Source: Xanthomonas sacchari (lineage in GTDB: Bacteria > Pseudomonadota > Gammaproteobacteria > Xanthomonadales > Xanthomonadaceae). From it: a stretch of 64,000 nucleotides of DNA. A model generated the notes under the pieces. It made no database searches, was not told the DNA's origin, and saw only the letters and a program-made list of their open reading frames with translations. Of the stretch, positions 50,347-60,600 are shown in pieces (within the stretch, counting starts at the first letter, position 1; the number at the start of each line of letters is the position of its first letter). Both the position numbers and the translations under genes were made by a program. The stretch is from the NCBI RefSeq assembly GCF_040529065.1, contig NZ_CP132343.1, positions 2,914,001-2,978,000 of the forward strand, given 5' to 3'.

Positions 50347-53300
50347 TCAGACGCCGTGCGCCGCCAACTGGCCCAACCGCTGCACCGCCACCGACACCGT
50401 CGGGTAGTCCAGGGTCTTCTGCGCGGCCAGCTCCTGCAGCATGCTCAGGGTGAAACGCAGGCTGCTGTCGTCGCGCTGCAGCCAGTGCTGCACCTTGGCC
50501 TCGGCGGTGCCGCCCGGCAGGCTCAGCGCCTGGCCGGCCAGCGCGCTGTGGTGCTTGGCCAGTTCGTCGCGCAGCACGCCGCGGGCCACCGCATGCCAGC
50601 GGCCGTTGACCTCCAGCGCGTCGATCTGCTCGAACAGCCACGGCAACTGCAGCGCCTCGCCCAGGCGGAAGTGCACCTTGGACACTTCCACCGGCTTGAG
50701 CTTACGGGTGCGCGCCATTTCGATGATGTCGAACGCCGGCTCCAGGAAGCGCAGTTCCGACAGCTGCTGCGCCAGTGCCGGCGGCAGGCCCTTGTCCTGC
50801 CACTCCTGCACCAGGGCCTCGTAGCGCGGACGCTGCGAATCGGGCAGCACGCCGGAGGCGACGCGGATGTCGTTGAACGGCTCGTAGTAGCGCTCCACCG
50901 CCGCGGTGATGCCCGGCATCGGGCCCGGACGGAACAACAGCCAGCGCACGAAGGCGCGCTGCAGCGTCCAGATCACTTCCAGCGCGTCGATCTGCACCGA
51001 CTCGGGCACCTTGCCGTCCAGCGCGTCGATCTGGGTCCACAGCGCGCGCGCATCCAGCGTCTCGCGGCTGATGGTGTAGGCCTTGGCGACCTCGGCGATG
51101 CTGCGGCCGGTGTCTTCCTGCATGCGCATCAGGAAGGTGGCGCCCATGCGGTTGATGGTGGTGTTGGTCACCGCGGTGGCGATGATCTCGCGCTTGAGGC
51201 GGTGCCGCTCCATCGCGTCGGCGTACTTCTTCTGCAGCGGCTGCGGGAAGTAGCGCTGCAGTTCCTTGGACAGGTAGGGGTCCTCGGGGATGTCCGATTC
51301 CAGCAACTGCTGGAACGCCACCAGCTTGGAGTAGGACAGCAGCACCGCCAGTTCCGGCCGGGTCAGGCCCTGGCCACGCGCCTTGCGCGCGGAGATCTCC
51401 GCGTCCGAGGGCAGGTATTCGATCTGCCGGTCGAGCAGGCCCTGCGCTTCCAGGGTGCGGATGAAGTGCTGCTTGGAGCCCAGGCGCTTGACGCTCATCC
51501 GCTCCATCAGGCTCAGCGCCTGGTTCTGGCGGATGTTGTCCCACAGCACCAGCTCGGCGACCTCGTCGGTCATCGACGCCAGCAGCTTGTTGCGCGCCTC
51601 CAGGGTCAGCTTCTTGGCCTGCACCACGTCGTTGAGCAGGATCTTGATGTTGACCTCGTGGTCGGAGGTGTCCACGCCGGCCGAGTTGTCGATGAAGTCG
51701 GTGTTGAGCAGCACGCCGACCTGCGCGGCCTCGATGCGGCCGAGTTGGGTCAGGCCGAGGTTGCCGCCCTCGCCCACGATCTTGCAGCGCAGTTCGCCGC
51801 CGTTGACGCGCAGGCCGTTGTTGGCGCGGTCGCCGACGTCGCCGTGGGTTTCGCTGGCGGCCTTGACGTAGGTGCCGATGCCGCCGTTCCAGAACAGGTC
51901 CACCGGCGCCTTGAGGATGGCGTTCATCAGGTCGTTCGGCGAGAGCTGCTTGACGCCCGGCTCCAGGCCCAGCGCCTCGCGCACCGGCGCGCTGATCTCG
52001 ATCGACTTGAGCGTGCGCGGATAGATGCCGCCGCCAGCGCTGATCAGCTTGGCGTCGTAGTCGGCCCAGCTGGAGCGCGGCAGCTTGAACAGGCGCTCGC
52101 GCTCGGCGAAGGACGCCGCCGCGTCCGGGTTCGGGTCCAGGAAGATGTGGCGGTGGTCGAACGCGGCCAGCAGGCGGATATGGCGCGACAGCAGCATGCC
52201 GTTGCCGAACACGTCGCCGGACATGTCGCCGATACCCACGCAGGTGAAGTCCTCGTTCTGGCAGTCGCGGCCCAGCGCGCGGAAATGGCGCTTGACCGAC
52301 TCCCAGGCGCCACGCGCGGTGATGCCCATGCCCTTGTGGTCGTAGCCGACCGAGCCGCCGGAGGCGAACGCATCGCCCAGCCAGAAGCCGTGGTCCAGCG
52401 CCAGGCCGTTGGCGATGTCGGAGAAGGTGGCCGTGCCCTTGTCGGCGGCGACCACCAGGTACGGGTCGTCCTGGTCGTGGCGCACCACCTGCGGCGGCGG
52501 CACGATCTTGCCGCCGACGATGTTGTCGGTGATGTCCAGCAGGCCCTGGATGAACAGCTTGTAGCAGGCGATGCCCTCGGCCAGCACCGCATCGCGGTCG
52601 CCGCCGACCGGCGGGCGCTTGCAGAAGAAGCCGCCCTTGGCGCCGACCGGCACGATCACCGTGTTCTTGACCATCTGCGCCTTGACCAGGCCCAGCACCT
52701 CGGTACGGAAGTCCTCGCGCCGGTCGGACCAGCGCAGGCCGCCACGCGCCACCGCACCGAAGCGCAGGTGCACGCCCTCCACGCGCGGGCCATACACGAA
52801 GATCTCGCGGTACGGACGCGGCTTGGGCAGGTCCGGCACTTTGGCCGAATCCAGCTTGAAGCTGATGCAGTGGCCCAGCCCGCCGTCGGCGCTGCGCTGG
52901 TAGTGGCTGGTGCGCAGGGTCGCCTCGATCACGCCCTTGAAGCTGCGCAGGATGCGGTCCTCGTCCAGGCTCGCCACCTGGTCGAACAGCTTCAGCAGCG
53001 CCGCCGAGACCGCCTCCAGCTGCGCCTCGCGATTGCCGCTGCGCGCATCGATCACCGGCTGCAGCGCCTTCAGCGCGGCTTCGTCGCCGTTGGCCAGCAG
53101 GCGCAGCTGCGCCGCCAGCGCGGCCTGGCCCTCGGCGATCTGCGCCTTGCTCTCGCTGCCGGTGGCCGGGTCGAAGCGCGCCTCGAACAGTTCCACCAGC
53201 AGCCGCGCCAGCAGCGGATAGCGGTTGCAGGTTTCTTCCACGTAGGCCTGCGAGAACGGCACGCCGGTCTGCAGCAGGTACTTGCAGTAGCCGCGCAGCA

Positions 53301-55464
53301 CCGCGACCTGGCGCCAGCTCAGGCTGGCGCCGACGATCAGGCGGTTGAAGCCGTCGTTCTCGGCATCGCCGCGCCAGATCCGCACGAAGGCCTCGCACAG
53401 CGGCGCGTCGGCGGCCTCCACGTCGATGCTGCCGGCCAGCGGCTCGACCTCGAAATCCTGGATCGACAGCGGCGTGCCATCCACCACCAACCGGTACGGG
53501 CGCTCGGAGATCACCCGCAGGCCCAGGTTTTCCATCATCGGCAGCACGTCCGACAGCGGCAGGTCGTCATGCTGGCGGTACAGCTTCAGGCGCAGGCTGT
53601 CGGCGCCGTCGCGGCGCAGGGCCTGCAGACTCAGGTGCAGGTCTTCCGGACCGCGCAGCGCGGCCAGGCGCTCGACGTCGCGCGCGGCGATCTGCGCGGT
53701 CGACTCCTCGATGTAGCCGGCCGGCAGCGCGCGGCCATAGCCGGCGGCCAGGCGCAGGCCGTCGCGCTCGCCGCGGCTGGCCACCAGCGCCTCGCGCAGG
53801 TCGTCGTGCCAGTTGCGCAGCAGGTGCGCCAGGCGCGATTCCAGTTCGGTGGTGTCGAACTCCAGCGCCTCGCCGGGCTTGGGCCGCACGATCATGTGCA
53901 GCTGCGCCAGCGGCGACTCGCCCAGCACCACGTTGGAATCGATGTACTCGCCGTGCAGCGCGTCCTTCAGCAAGGCCTCGATGCGCAGGCGCACGTCGGT
54001 GTTGAAGCGCTCGCGCGGGATGTACACCAGCGCGGAAATGAAGCGGCCGTACTTGTCGCGGCGCAGGAACAGGCGGCTGCGCACCCGCTCCTGCAGGCCG
54101 AGGATGCCCATCGCGGTGCGGTACAGCTCGTCCTCGTTGGACTGGAACAGTTCCTCGCGCGGCAGCGTCTCCAGGATGTGGCGCAGCGCCTTGCCGCTGT
54201 GGCTGCTCGGGGTCAGCTCGGACTTGCGCATGACCGAGTCGAAGCGCTCGCGCACCAACGGGATCTCCCACGGGCGGCGGTTGTAGGCACTGGAGGTGAA
54301 CAGGCCGAGGAAGCGCTGCTCGGCGACGATGCGGCCCTTGGCGTCGAACTCCAGCACGCCGATGTAGTCCATGTAGCCGCTGCGGTGCACCCGCGAGCGC
54401 GCGTTGGTCTTGGTCAGGATCAGCGCTTCCTTGGTGCCGGACTCGCTGAGGCCATGCGCGGCCAGCGTGCGCACCGGCCGCGCCGGCGACTTGTCCTGCC
54501 CTCGCAGCAGGCCCAGGCCGCTGTCCTCCAGCGGCGCCAGCACGTCTTCGCCGCCCTGCTTCTCCACCCGATATTCGCGGTAGCCGAAGAAGGTGAAATG
54601 GTCGGCCGCGGCCCAGCGCAGGAATTCCTGCGCCTCGCGCCGGCCCTTGTCGTCCACCGGCAGGCGCCGCGTGGTCAGGTCGTCGGCCAGCGCCAGCATC
54701 TTCTCGCGCATGCTGCTCCAGTCGCGCACGATGTTGCGCACCTCGCCGAGGATGCGTCGGATCGCCGCTTCCACCTGCGCCATGTCCTCCGGCGGCTGGC
54801 GGTCGATCTCCAGCGCCATCAGCGACTCCGGCTTGCCCTCGCCCACGCTTTCCAGCGTGCCGCCCTTGTCGCGCTGCATGCGCAGCACCGGGTGGCCCAG
54901 CACGTGCACGCCGATGCCCAGTTCCGCCAGCGCCATGCTCACCGAGTCGACCAGGAACGGCATGTCGTCGTTGACGATCTGCAGCACCGTGTGCGACGAC
55001 TCCCAGCCGTCGTCCTTCAGGTTCGGATTGAACACCCGCACGTTGACCGTGCCCGGCTTGCGCTTGCGCGCGAATTCCAGCATCGACGCGGCCAGCGCCG
55101 CCCACTCCTGCGCGCTGTGGTGGGGGAACTCGTCCTCCTCCATGCGCTTGTAGAACTCCTCGGCGAACGTCTGCGCCTCGTCCTGGCGCGCGGCCGGATA
55201 GCGCTTGCGCAGCGCCGCGAACACCGGGGTCAGGCTGAAACCGCTAGCGACCGGCGCCGCGTCGATCACCTTGGCCGTGGCCGGAACGGTCGCGGCCAGC
55301 TTGGGCGGCGTCGCGGCCTTGCGCGGGGCGGCGGGCTTGGCTGCAGGCTTGGCGGCCGCCTTGGTCTTGGCAGGCGCCTTGGCCGGCTTGGTGGCGGACG
55401 GGGTCGCGGAGGTGCGGGTGGCGGCCGAGGATTTGGAACGGGAAGCGGCGTGTTTGGGTTTCAT
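50347..55464 (-). CDS. gdhB: NAD-specific glutamate dehydrogenase, large type
   Basis: This very large GDH interconverts glutamate and 2-oxoglutarate plus ammonia with NAD. The 1705-residue protein has a long N-terminal regulatory region and the catalytic dehydrogenase core in its C-terminal half, with segments GGLRWSDRREDFRTEVLGL, QMVKNTVIVPVGAKGGF (catalytic Lys) and WNGGIGTYVKAA. The first 70 residues are Ala/Lys/Pro-rich and disordered (for example KAPAKTKAAAKPAAKPAAP), which is a lineage-specific extension. The start at 55464 is the ATG before MKPKHAASRSK; no good ribosome site is visible. It is alone on the minus strand. Confidence 0.95.
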   Translation of the reverse strand: MKPKHAASRSKSSAATRTSATPSATKPAKAPAKTKAAAKPAAKPAAPRKAATPPKLAATVPATAKVIDAAPVASGFSLTPVFAALRKRYPAARQDEAQTFAEEFYKRMEEDEFPHHSAQEWAALAASMLEFARKRKPGTVNVRVFNPNLKDDGWESSHTVLQIVNDDMPFLVDSVSMALAELGIGVHVLGHPVLRMQRDKGGTLESVGEGKPESLMALEIDRQPPEDMAQVEAAIRRILGEVRNIVRDWSSMREKMLALADDLTTRRLPVDDKGRREAQEFLRWAAADHFTFFGYREYRVEKQGGEDVLAPLEDSGLGLLRGQDKSPARPVRTLAAHGLSESGTKEALILTKTNARSRVHRSGYMDYIGVLEFDAKGRIVAEQRFLGLFTSSAYNRRPWEIPLVRERFDSVMRKSELTPSSHSGKALRHILETLPREELFQSNEDELYRTAMGILGLQERVRSRLFLRRDKYGRFISALVYIPRERFNTDVRLRIEALLKDALHGEYIDSNVVLGESPLAQLHMIVRPKPGEALEFDTTELESRLAHLLRNWHDDLREALVASRGERDGLRLAAGYGRALPAGYIEESTAQIAARDVERLAALRGPEDLHLSLQALRRDGADSLRLKLYRQHDDLPLSDVLPMMENLGLRVISERPYRLVVDGTPLSIQDFEVEPLAGSIDVEAADAPLCEAFVRIWRGDAENDGFNRLIVGASLSWRQVAVLRGYCKYLLQTGVPFSQAYVEETCNRYPLLARLLVELFEARFDPATGSESKAQIAEGQAALAAQLRLLANGDEAALKALQPVIDARSGNREAQLEAVSAALLKLFDQVASLDEDRILRSFKGVIEATLRTSHYQRSADGGLGHCISFKLDSAKVPDLPKPRPYREIFVYGPRVEGVHLRFGAVARGGLRWSDRREDFRTEVLGLVKAQMVKNTVIVPVGAKGGFFCKRPPVGGDRDAVLAEGIACYKLFIQGLLDITDNIVGGKIVPPPQVVRHDQDDPYLVVAADKGTATFSDIANGLALDHGFWLGDAFASGGSVGYDHKGMGITARGAWESVKRHFRALGRDCQNEDFTCVGIGDMSGDVFGNGMLLSRHIRLLAAFDHRHIFLDPNPDAAASFAERERLFKLPRSSWADYDAKLISAGGGIYPRTLKSIEISAPVREALGLEPGVKQLSPNDLMNAILKAPVDLFWNGGIGTYVKAASETHGDVGDRANNGLRVNGGELRCKIVGEGGNLGLTQLGRIEAAQVGVLLNTDFIDNSAGVDTSDHEVNIKILLNDVVQAKKLTLEARNKLLASMTDEVAELVLWDNIRQNQALSLMERMSVKRLGSKQHFIRTLEAQGLLDRQIEYLPSDAEISARKARGQGLTRPELAVLLSYSKLVAFQQLLESDIPEDPYLSKELQRYFPQPLQKKYADAMERHRLKREIIATAVTNTTINRMGATFLMRMQEDTGRSIAEVAKAYTISRETLDARALWTQIDALDGKVPESVQIDALEVIWTLQRAFVRWLLFRPGPMPGITAAVERYYEPFNDIRVASGVLPDSQRPRYEALVQEWQDKGLPPALAQQLSELRFLEPAFDIIEMARTRKLKPVEVSKVHFRLGEALQLPWLFEQIDALEVNGRWHAVARGVLRDELAKHHSALAGQALSLPGGTAEAKVQHWLQRDDSSLRFTLSMLQELAAQKTLDYPTVSVAVQRLGQLAAHGV

Positions 55465-55685
55465 GACGGAGAGCAGCAGCGATGCTCGATGGGAAAGCGC
55501 GAATTGTACCGGTGCCTCGTTCAACTACCTTGCTGCATCGCAAACCGAGGGCGTGGCGAAGACGACGCGCCAGATCACGCAAAGTGTCTACAAACATCGT
55601 CGTCACGCGGCGGTCACCATGCTTTCCCTGACCGGGCTGTTGTCAACAAGAACGCGCCGGTGTCAAGGCTGTTCCAATTCTAAAC

Positions 55686-55701
55686 TGGACGGTATAGTCC
55701 A
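55686..55701. promoter_or_regulatory. candidate TetR operator upstream of the efflux operon
   Basis: TGGACGGTATAGTCCA has five-base inverted arms TGGAC and GTCCA around a six-base centre and ends seven bases before the TetR start codon. A TATAGT that could be a -10 box lies inside. Position and symmetry fit autorepression by the adjacent TetR protein. Confidence 0.62.
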
Positions 55702-55707
55702 CAATCG

Positions 55708-56361
55708 ATGAACACCCCCCTCGCCTCTGCCGCACAGCGCCAAGCGCGCGACCAGCGCGTGTACGCCGCCGTGCGCGAGCTGCTGGCCGAGGAAGGCATG
55801 GGCCTGAGCATGGAGGCGGTGGCCGCACGCGCCGGCTGCTCCAAGCAGACCCTGTACAGCCGCTACCGCAGCAAGCAGGGCCTGCTGCGGCGGGCGATGC
55901 AGGATCACCTGGACCTGGCCACCGCGCACCTGGAGCCGGTGCAGGACGACCTGCGCGGCAGCCTGCTGCGCTTCGCCTGCGAATACCTGGAGCAGTTGTC
56001 GGAACCGCGAGTGCTGCAGAGTTGCCAGCTGATCGCCGCCGAGTCGCGGCACTTCCCCGACGAAGCGCGCGCCATGTTCCGCGACAGCGCCGGTGCGCTG
56101 ATGCAGCGCCTGGGCGAATGCCTGCGCGGCGCCATGGCCCGCGACCAGCTCCGGCATGACGATCCGCACTTCATGGCCGAACTGCTGTTGAGCATGATCG
56201 TCGGCATGGATTTCGAGCGTCAGCGCTTCCACAGCGCGCATCGCGGCGACGCCGCCGCACAGCGCGCCTGGGCCGAGTTCGCCGTGGACGGCTTTTTGCG
56301 CGCGTTCGCCGCCACCCCTTCCCTTCCTTCTACAAAACCAGACCGGAGTACCACCCGATGA
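55708..56361 (+). CDS. TetR family repressor of the RND operon
   Basis: A 217-residue TetR-type regulator. The HTH is clear: MEAVAARAGCSKQTLYSRYR followed by SKQGLLRRAM. The C-terminal domain has LSEPRVLQSCQLIAAESRHFPD, as in regulators of AcrAB-type pumps. It is the first gene of the operon and overlaps the adaptor gene (ATGA), so it most likely represses the pump and itself. The inducer is unknown. Confidence 0.9.
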   Translation: MNTPLASAAQRQARDQRVYAAVRELLAEEGMGLSMEAVAARAGCSKQTLYSRYRSKQGLLRRAMQDHLDLATAHLEPVQDDLRGSLLRFACEYLEQLSEPRVLQSCQLIAAESRHFPDEARAMFRDSAGALMQRLGECLRGAMARDQLRHDDPHFMAELLLSMIVGMDFERQRFHSAHRGDAAAQRAWAEFAVDGFLRAFAATPSLPSTKPDRSTTR

Positions 56362-57641
56362 CCTCCCCGTTGCGTTCTCTCGCCCTGGCCTGCGCCGTCG
56401 TGGTGGTGTTGGCGTCCTGCAAGAAACAGGAGCAGCAGCAGGCCATGCCGCCGCCGGAAGTGGGCGTGCTGCAGGCACAGCCGCAGACCGTCCCGCTGCA
56501 GCGCGACCTGGTCGGCCGCCTGTCCGCGTTCCGCAGCGCCGATGTGCGCGCCCGCGTGGCCGGCGTGCTGGAAAAGCGCCTGTACACCGAAGGCACCGAC
56601 GTCAAGGAAGGCCAGCCGCTGTTCCAGATCGACCCGGCGCCGCTGCGGGCGACCCTGGCCTCGGCACAGGGCCAGCTGGCCGCGGCCGAAGCCACCTACG
56701 CCAATGCCAAGGCCGCCGCCGCCCGCGCGCGCAGCCTGGCGCCGCAGGCCTACGTGTCCAAGTCCGACCTGGACAACGCCGAGGCCACCGAGCGCAGCTC
56801 CGCCGCCTCGGTGCAGCAGGCCCGTGCGGCGGTCGAAACCGCGCGCATCAACCTCGGCTACGCCACCGTCACCGCGCCCATCGCCGGCCGCGCCGGCAAG
56901 CAGCAGGTCACCGAGGGCGCGCTGGTCGGCCAGGGCGACAGCACCCTGCTGACCACCATCGACCAGCTCGACCCGCTGTACGTCAACTTCTCGATGAGCG
57001 CCGACGAACTGGCGCAGCTGCGCCAGGCGCAGACCGAGGGCAACGTCGCCCTCAACGCCGAGGACAAGTCCACCGTGCAGATCAAGCTCGGCGACGGCAG
57101 CACCTATGCGCATGCCGGCACCCTGGACTTCTCCGGCGCCGCGGTCGACCCGAGCACCGGCTCGGTGACGCTGCGCGCGTTGCTGCCGAACCCGGACCGG
57201 GTGCTGCTGCCGGGCGCCTTCGTCAGCTTTGCGGCCAATCTGGGCGAGCGCAAGGACGTGTACCTGATCCCGCAGGCGGCCGTGCTGCGCGACGCCAAGG
57301 GCCCCTACGCCATGGTGGTGGGCAAGGACGGCAAGGTGGTGCGCAAGGACCTGACCACGGCCGGCCAGCAGGGCGACAAGTGGATCGTCAGCGGCGGCCT
57401 GCAGAGCGGCGACCAGGTCGTGGTCAGCGGCCTGCCCAAGGTCAAGGAAGGCGCACCGGCCGTGGCCAAGCCGTGGGACCCGAACGCCGCCGCCCAGGGC
57501 CAGGGCCCGGGTGCCGGCGCGGCTCCCGGCCAGGGCGCGCAAGGCGCCGCGGCGCCGGCCAAGGGCGCCGCCCCGGCGCAGGGCGCAGCGCACGGCGACA
57601 CGCCGGACGCCGCCTCGCATTCCGACCAGCCGAAGCAGTAA
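56358..57641 (+). CDS. RND efflux periplasmic adaptor lipoprotein
   Basis: The adaptor (AcrA/MexA/SmeD-like) connects the inner-membrane pump to an outer-membrane channel. The 427-residue protein has a lipoprotein signal with lipobox LASC (Cys21), a barrel-sandwich and alpha-hairpin region (FQIDPAPLRATLASAQGQLA), and the beta-barrel segment VTAPIAGRAGKQQVTEGALV. After about residue 370 it has a low-complexity tail rich in Ala, Gly, Gln and Pro that exceeds the usual length. It overlaps the TetR gene and is 12 bases before the pump gene. Confidence 0.94.
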   Translation: MTSPLRSLALACAVVVVLASCKKQEQQQAMPPPEVGVLQAQPQTVPLQRDLVGRLSAFRSADVRARVAGVLEKRLYTEGTDVKEGQPLFQIDPAPLRATLASAQGQLAAAEATYANAKAAAARARSLAPQAYVSKSDLDNAEATERSSAASVQQARAAVETARINLGYATVTAPIAGRAGKQQVTEGALVGQGDSTLLTTIDQLDPLYVNFSMSADELAQLRQAQTEGNVALNAEDKSTVQIKLGDGSTYAHAGTLDFSGAAVDPSTGSVTLRALLPNPDRVLLPGAFVSFAANLGERKDVYLIPQAAVLRDAKGPYAMVVGKDGKVVRKDLTTAGQQGDKWIVSGGLQSGDQVVVSGLPKVKEGAPAVAKPWDPNAAAQGQGPGAGAAPGQGAQGAAAPAKGAAPAQGAAHGDTPDAASHSDQPKQ

Positions 57642-57653
57642 CGGACTCCCCCC

Positions 57654-60600
57654 ATGCCTAAGTTCTTCATCGAACACCCGGTCTTCGCCTGGGTGGTGGC
57701 GATCCTGATCTCGCTCAGCGGCGTGATCGCCATCCTCAATCTCGGCGTCGAGTCGTATCCCTCGATCGCCCCGCCCCAGGTCACCGTCACCGCCACCTAT
57801 CCCGGCGCCAGCGCCAGCACCACCGAACGCTCGGTCACCCAGGTGATCGAGCAGCAGCTGACCGGCATCGATCACCTGCTGTACTTCAGCTCGTCGTCGT
57901 CCTCCAGCGGCACCGCCACCATCACCCTGACCTTCGAGACCGGCACCGACGCGGACATCGCCCAGGTGCAGGTGCAGAACAAGGTGTCGCTGGCCACCCC
58001 GCGCCTGCCCTCGGAAGTGACCGCGCAGGGCGTGGTGGTGGCCAAGGCCAACGCCGGCTTCCTCAGCGTGATCGCGCTGCGTTCGGACAACCCGTCGATC
58101 GACCGCGACGCGCTCAACGACATCGTCGGGTCGCGCGTGCTGGAGCAGATCTCGCGCGTGCCCGGCGTCGGCAGCACCCAGCAGTTCGGTGCCGAATACG
58201 CCATGGACATCTGGCTGAACCCTGAGAAGCTGCAGGGTTACCACATGTCCGCCAACGACGTGTACACCGCGATCCGCGCGCAGAACGTGCAGTTCGCGGC
58301 CGGTTCGCTGGGTTCGGATCCGGCGCCGCAGGGCCAGTCGTTCACCGCCACGGTCAGCGCCGAGGGCCGCTTCACCTCGCCCGAGCAGTTCGAGAACATC
58401 ATCCTGCGCGCCGACGGCAACGGCACCGTGGTGCGGCTGAAGGACGTGGCCCGGGTCGCGTTCGGCCCGACCAACTTCGGTTTCGACACCCAGTACAACG
58501 GCAAGCCCACCGGCGCCTTCGCCATCCAGCTGCTGCCGGGCGCCAACGCACTGAACGTGTCGGCGGCGGTCAAGGCCAAGATGGACGAGCTGCAGCCCAG
58601 CTTCCCGCAGGGCGTCACCTGGTTCACGCCGTACGAGAGCACCACCTTCGTCAAGATCTCGATCGAGGAAGTGGTCAAGACCCTGGCCGAGGCGATCGTG
58701 CTGGTGTTCCTGGTGATGCTGGTGTTCCTGCAGAACTTCCGCGCCACCATCATCCCCACCCTGGTCATCCCGGTGGCGCTGCTGGGCACCTTCCTGGGCA
58801 TGTGGGCGATCGGCTTCACCATCAACCAGCTGACCCTGTTCGCGATGGTGCTGGCGATCGGCATCGTGGTCGACGACGCGATCGTGGTGATCGAGAACGT
58901 CGAACGCATCATGTCCGAGGAGCACCTGGCACCGAAGGCGGCCACGCACAAGGCGATGACCCAGATCACCGGCGCGGTGGTGGCGATCACCGTGGTGCTG
59001 GCGGCGGTGTTCATCCCCTCGGCGATGCAGCCGGGCGCGGCCGGCGCGATCTACAAGCAGTTCGCGATCACCATCGCCATGTCGATGGCGTTCTCGGCGT
59101 TCCTGGCGCTGAGCTTCACCCCGGCGCTGTGTGCGGCGTTCCTCAAGCCCACCCACAACGACAACCCGAACTGGGTCTACCGCACCTTCAACAAGTACTA
59201 CGACAAGCTGTCGCATCGCTACGTCGGCGCGGTCGGCAGCACCATCCGCCGCGCGCCGCGCTGGATGGCGGTGTTCGCGCTGCTGTTGGTGCTGTGCGGC
59301 TTCCTGTTCACGCGCATGCCGGGCAGCTTCCTGCCGGAAGAGGACCAGGGCTTCGCGCTGGCGATCGTGCAGTTGCCGCCGGGTGCGACCAAGACCCGCA
59401 CCAACGAGGTGTTCGCGCAGATGCGCGGCGTGCTGCAGCAGCAGAAGGCGGTCGAAGGCATGCTGCAGGTGGCCGGCTTCAGCTTCCTGGGCCGCGGCGA
59501 GAACGTGGGCATGGGCTTCATCCGGCTCAAGCCCTGGGACGAGCGCGACATCGCCGCAGGCGACCTGATCCAGCAGTTGAACGGCATGTTCTACGGGATC
59601 AAGGACGCGCAGATCTTCGTGGTCAACCTGCCGACCGTGCAGGGCCTGGGCCAGTTCGGCGGCTTCGACATGTGGCTGCAGGACCGCAGCGGCCAGGGCG
59701 AGGAAGCCCTGCTGCAGGCGCGCAACATCGTGCTCGGCAAGGCCGCGCAGCGCCAGAACGCGCTGGCCGGCGTGCGTCCGAACGGCCTGGAGAACTCGCC
59801 GCAGCTGCAGCTGAAGGTGGACCGCGTGCAGGCGCAGTCGATGGGCCTGTCGGTGAGCGACATTTATCAGTCGATCCAGCTGATGCTGGCGCCGGTGTAC
59901 GTCAACGACTTCTTCTACGAAGGCCGCATCAAGCGCGTCAACATGCAGGCCGACGCGCCGTTCCGCACCGGTCCGGAGTCGCTGCGCAACTTCTACGTGC
60001 CCAGCAGTACGTCCACCGACAGCAGCGGCCTGCCGCAGATGATCCCGCTGAGCACGGTGGTGAGTTCGGACTGGATCTACAGCTCGCCCTCGCTGAGCCG
60101 CTACAACGGCTACTCGGCGGTCAACATCGTCGGCAACCCGGCGCCGGGCGGCAGCTCCGGCCAGGCGATGAGCGCGATGGAGGACATCGTCAACAACGAC
60201 CTGCCGCCGGGCTTCGGTTTCGACTGGAGCGGCATGTCGTACCAGGAAATCATCGCCGGCAATACCGCGACGCTGCTGCTGGTGCTGTCGATCGTGGTGG
60301 TGTTCCTGTGCCTGGCTGCGCTGTACGAAAGCTGGTCGATCCCGGTGTCGGTGCTGCTGGTGGTGCCGATCGGCGTGCTCGGCGCGGTGGCGTTCTCGCT
60401 GCTGCGCGGCCTGCCCAACGACATCTACTTCAAGATCGGCCTGATCACGGTGATCGGCCTGGCGGCCAAGAACGCGATCCTGATCGTCGAGTTCGCGGTG
60501 GAGCAGCGGGCGATGGGCAAGACCCTGCGCGAGGCCGCGGCCGAAGCGGCGCACCTGCGCTTCCGCCCGATCCTGATGACCTCGTTCGCGTTCATCCTCG

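Noticed and set aside
50302-55683. Open frame of 1793 codons on the plus strand opposite the glutamate dehydrogenase
   Set aside because: It is a high-GC shadow: residue composition is dominated by Arg, Ala, Gln, His and Val, there are no recognisable motifs, and the minus-strand frame is a clear enzyme.
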